9,730 nucleotides of DNA from Christensenella sp. UBA1224 (GTDB taxonomy: Bacteria; Bacillota; Clostridia; Christensenellales; Aristaeellaceae), in assembly GCA_002309235.1 (NCBI GenBank), contig DBXA01000039.1, positions 12,291 through 22,020 of the forward strand. The letters run 5' to 3'. The notes beneath the pieces are model-generated. The model had not been told where the DNA came from. It worked only from the letters and a program-made list of their open reading frames with translations, and did not search any database. Position 1 is the stretch's first letter; every line of letters begins with the position of its first letter. A program made the translations under genes and the position numbers. Shown piece by piece: positions 6,227 through 9,730 of this stretch.

Positions 6227-7512
6227 TACCCACGCACCTCCCCTTTTTTATCCGCTTTCCCTGAAGCCGCTTTCTTTCTTCTGCCGCCGAGCCAGCTCCG
6301 TATGATCAGCATGAAAGCGGAAAGGTACACGATCACGGCGATGATCACATCGGTGATGTACTCATTGTAGGCGGTCAGATTTGTGAGCTGCTGGCCGTTG
6401 ATATTGAGGTAGGACATGAATGTGCCCGTGAAAATGACGGCGAGGGGATTGCTGACCGCCAGGAGCGCCACCGCGATTCCGGTGAAGCCCACCTGGGGGA
6501 GGCTCTGGTAGGTCGTCCAGTAGAACTCGGTATTGCCGGACAGGCCGTAAAGGCTTCCGGCAGCGCCGGCCATCGCCCCGGCAATCGCCATGGAAAGGAC
6601 GATGTTCCGCTTGTCCGGTATGGAGGCGTAGCGGGCGGCATGGCGGTTGAAGCCGCATGCCTTGAGCTGGTAGCCCAGCGTGGTCTTTTCCATGATGATG
6701 TAGAATATAATGGCCAGGAGGATCGCTATCAGGATGCCGCCGTTGATCTGGCTGCCCGCGAACAGAGTGTCAAGCCCTAATTTGGGGGTAGCGACGCCGC
6801 CGCGGGTGGCGAGGAGGTGAGCCCCTTCGGGGATATCGGTTCCGGCTACCGTCTGCACGCCGTCGACGATGATATCGTTTATGATCATGGAGGTCTTGTA
6901 GATATATCCTGTTTTCGTGCCTTCAATGACATTCTTGAGGTTGCTCATGTTGAAGAGGAATGTCACCAGGCAGGCCGAGAGCCAGTTTGTCATGATGCAG
7001 GCGATGACCTCGTTGATATTGAGGAGAGCTTTGAGGAGCCCGGGGATACAGCCCCAGAGCGCGCCTGCCAGCATGCCGCCCAGGAAGGCCGCAAGCCACA
7101 CGATCCATACCGGTACGGAGGATGTGGGGATGCTCAGTGCGATGAACAGGGAAGCGCAGATGCCTGCAAGGTACTGCCCAGGCGCGCCGATGTTGAAAAG
7201 CCCTGTCTTATAGGCGATGGCGACGGAAAGCCCTGTCAGGATCAGAGGCATCGCGCGGAAGAGCATATTCCCGAAATACGTGGGGTTGAAGCCGAAGGTC
7301 AGATTGCCGCTCATATCGCGGCCTGTATTGAAAACGCCGAGTATCACCAGCCGGATGCCGTCCCATATGCTCTGTGCCGGGATCGACTCGCTGCACAGGC
7401 CAACGATGATGATGACGGCTATGCCTGCGAGGATGCCGGTCAATATGGCGATCAGGGATGCGAGTATCGTGCGTCCCGTTTCGGTTGCCCTGGTGTTTGT
7501 CTTTTGTGTCAT
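6226..7512 (-). CDS. ABC transporter permease, nucleoside-type (NupP-like)
   Basis: The first membrane subunit of the uptake system, 428 residues, of the BPD_transp_2 family. A first helix lies at about 16-39. The conserved block PLILTGLSVAIAYKTGLFNI (89-108) with GAPGQYLAG after it is typical of NupP/YufP-like subunits. More helices are seen at about 115-128, 134-155, 166-187, 258-274, 303-324, 342-365 and 386-405. The EAA-like coupling loop with LGYQLKACGFNRHAARYASI (279-298) should contact the ATPase. About 65 residues between helices (190-255) probably form an extracytoplasmic loop. The C-terminus is a short basic tail. The ATG overlaps the ATPase stop in ATGA (7509-7512), and GGGAGG lies 9 nt upstream, giving tight translational coupling. 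The partner permease is 5195-6226. Confidence 0.92.
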   Translation of the reverse strand: MTQKTNTRATETGRTILASLIAILTGILAGIAVIIIVGLCSESIPAQSIWDGIRLVILGVFNTGRDMSGNLTFGFNPTYFGNMLFRAMPLILTGLSVAIAYKTGLFNIGAPGQYLAGICASLFIALSIPTSSVPVWIVWLAAFLGGMLAGALWGCIPGLLKALLNINEVIACIMTNWLSACLVTFLFNMSNLKNVIEGTKTGYIYKTSMIINDIIVDGVQTVAGTDIPEGAHLLATRGGVATPKLGLDTLFAGSQINGGILIAILLAIIFYIIMEKTTLGYQLKACGFNRHAARYASIPDKRNIVLSMAIAGAMAGAAGSLYGLSGNTEFYWTTYQSLPQVGFTGIAVALLAVSNPLAVIFTGTFMSYLNINGQQLTNLTAYNEYITDVIIAVIVYLSAFMLIIRSWLGGRRKKAASGKADKKGEVRG

Positions 7513-9071
7513 GATACCTTCCCTCCCTTCACGCTGTCCCTCCTGGCGCCTGTCATATAGAGGCCCAGCTCCTGGACGTTTGTCTTTGCCGGATCCAGTT
7601 CCCCAACGATCTCACCTTCATACATGACCAGTATCCGGTCGGAAAGACTCATCACCTCTTCCAGCTCGAGGCTGACGAGGAGTATGGCTTTCCCCGCGTC
7701 CCTCTGGGCGACGAGCTGGCTGTGGATATACTCGATGGCCCCCACATCCAGGCCGCGCGTGGGCTGTACGGCTACGATCAGCTTCTTGTCCCGGTCAAGC
7801 TCCCTGGCGACGATGGCCTTCTGTTGGTTGCCGCCGGACATGGAACGTGCCTTTGTGACAGGCCCCTGACCGGACCTTACATCGAATTTCTCGATCAGGC
7901 GCTCTGCGTAGGATCGCACCTCGGCGAAGCGGATGAACTGGCCCTTCTGGAATTCCGGCTCCAGGAAGCGCTGCAGCACCATATTTTGCTCCAGACTGAA
8001 ATCCAGCACGAGACCGTGCTTATGCCTGTCCTCCGGGATATGGCTCATGTTCGCGGAACGTTTGCGTATGTTCAGGTGAGTGATATCCTGATCGCAGAGA
8101 GTGAGACTGCCGCTTTTTGCCTTCTCAAGGCCTGTCAGGCCGTACACAAAGTCCGTCTGGCCGTTCCCGTCTATGCCGGCGATGCATACGATCTCGCCCT
8201 CGCGTACCTGGAAGGATACATCGTTTACCGCATTGCGGGAGTGAAAACGGCTCGGGACGGAGAAGTGCTTTACATCCAGCACGACCTTGCCGGGCTTTGA
8301 GGGTGCCTTGTCCACTACCAGCTGCACCGGCCGCCCCACCATCATGTTGCTCAGCTGCTGCTTATTCGTTTCGGCGGTATTGACCGTGCCCACGTATTTC
8401 CCCTTGCGCAGGACCGTAACGCGGTCGGAGACCTGCATGATCTCGTTGAGCTTATGGGATATAAACAGGATGCTCTTTCCTTCTGCCGCCAGGTTTTTGA
8501 GTATCTGCATGAGCTCATCGATCTCCTGCGGCGTAAGGACAGCTGTAGGCTCATCGAAAATCAGTATCTCGTTGTCGCGGTAGAGCATTTTAAGGATTTC
8601 CGTGCGCTGCTGCATGCCTACGGTGATATCCTCGACCTTCGCGTCCAGATCCACGGCAAGCCCGTAGCGCTTTGACAGCGCCGCTATCTTGGAACGCGCC
8701 GCTTTCCTGGTGAGAAAGCCGGCTTTTGTGTCCTCCGCCCCCAATATGATGTTGTCTAGCACGGTGAAGACCTCGATGAGCTTAAAGTGCTGGTGCACCA
8801 TGCCGATGTGCAGCGCAGTGGCGTCGTTGGGGTTGTTGATCTCCACGACCCTGCCGTTTTTGCGGATCTCGCCCTTTTCCGGCTTATACATGCCGAAAAG
8901 GACGCTCATAAGGGTGGATTTCCCCGCGCCGTTCTCTCCAAGCAGGGCGTGTATCTCACCGCGCTTGAGCTGCAGGGTGATATCGTCATTGGCGATGATG
9001 CCGGGGAACTCCTTGGTGATATGGAGCATCTCTATCACATACTCAGAAGCGCCCGGTTGCTTTTCTGCCAT
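7509..9071 (-). CDS. Tandem-domain ABC transporter ATPase, nucleoside/sugar type (NupO-like)
   Basis: A 520-residue cytoplasmic ATPase with two fused nucleotide-binding domains that powers the two permeases. Domain 1 has Walker A GENGAGKST (45-53), the Q-loop at Gln94, the family-typical signature VGMQQR (151-156) in place of LSGGQ, Walker B ILIFDEP (169-175) and the switch His206. Domain 2 has a degenerate Walker A, GIDGNGQT (299-306), without the GK(S/T) lysine, a good signature SGGNQQK (412-418), and AVQPTRGLD (434-442) where Walker B and the D-loop lie; the switch histidine position is Ser467. Such asymmetry is normal in the ribose/nucleoside ATPase family, so one competent and one degenerate ATP site are expected. 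GGGAGG at 9080-9085 lies 8 nt before the ATG. Its stop overlaps the start of the first permease. Confidence 0.95.
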   Translation of the reverse strand: MAEKQPGASEYVIEMLHITKEFPGIIANDDITLQLKRGEIHALLGENGAGKSTLMSVLFGMYKPEKGEIRKNGRVVEINNPNDATALHIGMVHQHFKLIEVFTVLDNIILGAEDTKAGFLTRKAARSKIAALSKRYGLAVDLDAKVEDITVGMQQRTEILKMLYRDNEILIFDEPTAVLTPQEIDELMQILKNLAAEGKSILFISHKLNEIMQVSDRVTVLRKGKYVGTVNTAETNKQQLSNMMVGRPVQLVVDKAPSKPGKVVLDVKHFSVPSRFHSRNAVNDVSFQVREGEIVCIAGIDGNGQTDFVYGLTGLEKAKSGSLTLCDQDITHLNIRKRSANMSHIPEDRHKHGLVLDFSLEQNMVLQRFLEPEFQKGQFIRFAEVRSYAERLIEKFDVRSGQGPVTKARSMSGGNQQKAIVARELDRDKKLIVAVQPTRGLDVGAIEYIHSQLVAQRDAGKAILLVSLELEEVMSLSDRILVMYEGEIVGELDPAKTNVQELGLYMTGARRDSVKGGKVS

Positions 9072-9105
9072 GTGTCAGGCCTCCCGGAAAGTTATTCTTG
9101 CATAC

Positions 9106-9114
9106 AGTATAGCA
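9106..9114 (-). promoter_or_regulatory. Possible extended -10 promoter before the ATPase gene
   Basis: On the - strand the sequence TGCTATACT is an extended -10 box, with TATACT at 9111-9106. It lies between the terminator hairpin and the ATPase start, about 35 nt before the ATG. There is no clear -35 box; the region expected to hold one is the terminator stem. It could give the ATPase and permeases a low level of expression independent of the binding-protein transcript. Confidence 0.35.
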
Positions 9115-9120
9115 AACCGC

Positions 9121-9150
9121 AAAAGAAAAAGGAAGGGCATGGGCCCTTCC
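9121..9150 (-). terminator. Intergenic terminator or attenuator between binding protein and ATPase genes
   Basis: GGAAGGGC (9131-9138) and GCCCTTCC (9143-9150) form a perfect 8-bp stem with a 4-nt loop. Read on the - strand it is followed by TTTTTCTTTT (9130-9121), the layout of an intrinsic terminator placed after the binding-protein stop at 9167. Terminators at this point in binding-protein operons usually let most transcripts end after the abundant binding protein, with part reading on into the transporter genes. Confidence 0.85.
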
Positions 9151-9166
9151 TTCGGAAAAAACGCTA

Positions 9167-9730
9167 TTATTCGACGAGGGTGATCTTCATGTTCGGATAT
9201 TCGTACTTGAGGTTGGAATAATCGTCGTCGATCACCAGGGTGCCGTCCTTAACGGCTTCAAGCATCTTATTGTAATCCTCAACGGAGAAGTTGGTGAAAC
9301 GCCAGCTGGATTCCGCTGTGGGCAGCTTGATGGCATCCTCTGCAGCGCCGAAGACCAGGGCCTGGCCGCCGATGGTATCCCACTTGCCGGAGAAGTAAGC
9401 ATCAAGTGTCAGGTAGGAGGCTTCCGCGACACCCTTCAGAGGAGAGGTGAGTACGCGGTCGGAATCGCCGGCCTGGTCGGAGTCTACGCCCAGCGCCCAG
9501 GCATCGTTCGCCGCAGCAGCGGAGAAGCAGCTGATATACATGCGGCCGCCGCAGGGGAAGATGACTTCCGTGCCGTTCTCATACCATCCGTTCAGCATGG
9601 TCTCAAGCTCGGGGCTCGGTCCGAAGCTTCCGCCGTACAGCCAACTGTACAGCATTTCAACCTGAACGCCTAGTTCTTCAGCAGCTGCCTCAGCGCCCTG
9701 CACAAAGCCGTAGCCGTAACGGCAGCATGC
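9167..9730 (-). CDS. BMP-family substrate-binding protein (3' part, cut by window edge)
   Basis: The C-terminal 187 residues of a periplasmic-binding-fold protein of the BMP/PnrA-Med family, which in Gram-positive bacteria is usually a membrane-anchored lipoprotein that captures nucleosides outside the cell. The frame is open through the right edge, so the start, signal peptide and lipobox cysteine are outside; the GTG at 9703 is not the start. The visible part opens with RYGYGFVQGAEAAAEELG, a segment typical of the family. It continues with EVIFPCGGRM, which lies in the ligand-cleft half, then ALGVDSDQAGDSDRVLTS, where ligand-contacting Asp residues usually lie, and ends with YPNMKITLVE. It is followed by a terminator hairpin and then the ATPase and two permeases, the order of nucleoside transport operons. 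The family is firm; the ligand is inferred. Confidence 0.92.
   Translation of the reverse strand, partial: ACCRYGYGFVQGAEAAAEELGVQVEMLYSWLYGGSFGPSPELETMLNGWYENGTEVIFPCGGRMYISCFSAAAANDAWALGVDSDQAGDSDRVLTSPLKGVAEASYLTLDAYFSGKWDTIGGQALVFGAAEDAIKLPTAESSWRFTNFSVEDYNKMLEAVKDGTLVIDDDYSNLKYEYPNMKITLVE

Noticed and set aside
5186..6370. 394-codon + strand open frame
   Set aside because: It is fully antisense to the two permease genes, rich in His, Gln and Glu with no domain, and caused by GC-rich codon use on the true strand.
6817..7560. 247-codon + strand open frame
   Set aside because: Antisense shadow of the first permease gene with skewed Asp/Cys/His/Gly composition.
9701..9703. GTG as start of the binding-protein gene
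   Set aside because: The frame stays open to the window edge and encodes the family-typical RYGYGF segment before this GTG, so the gene starts outside the window.

Overview
The window looks like a chromosomal segment of a Gram-positive anaerobe of the class Clostridia, perhaps Lachnospiraceae-like. This is inferred from strong GGAGG-type ribosome sites, Bacillota-style transport and housekeeping genes, a tRNA-Leu with an encoded CCA end, and moderately GC-rich coding sequence. No taxon can be fixed without a search.

The left half is read on the + strand. It opens with the end of a probable terminator hairpin (1-35). Next come a TRM11-like RNA methyltransferase (133-1134), the transcription termination factor Rho (1161-3230) with a very long low-complexity insertion near its N-terminus, and a flavoredoxin-like flavin reductase (3243-3806). 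The small gaps (26 and 12 nt) suggest one operon. A near-consensus sigma-A-type promoter then drives a tRNA-Leu(GAG) gene (3872-3956), which ends at a perfect 17-bp terminator hairpin. Directly after the terminator T-run lies an unusual array of four short hairpins with different stem sequences, each preceded by the same TGATG spacer. The array is closed by an inverted copy of its outer edge (4006-4110). After a short leader comes an ADP-ribosylglycohydrolase-family gene (4235-5044).

The right half is read on the - strand and converges with the left half on a symmetric A7-stem-T7 bidirectional terminator (5144-5175). In transcription order it holds the 3' part of a BMP-family (PnrA/Med-like) substrate-binding protein gene cut by the window edge (9167-9730), an intergenic terminator or attenuator hairpin, a tandem-domain ABC ATPase (7509-9071), and two permeases (6226-7512 and 5195-6226) coupled by ATGA and TAATG overlaps. 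This layout matches nucleoside uptake systems of the Bacillus NupNOPQ type.

The main unexplained signal is the TGATG-spaced hairpin array next to the tRNA gene. The Rho insertion is the second most interesting feature. The other genes are ordinary housekeeping or transport functions.
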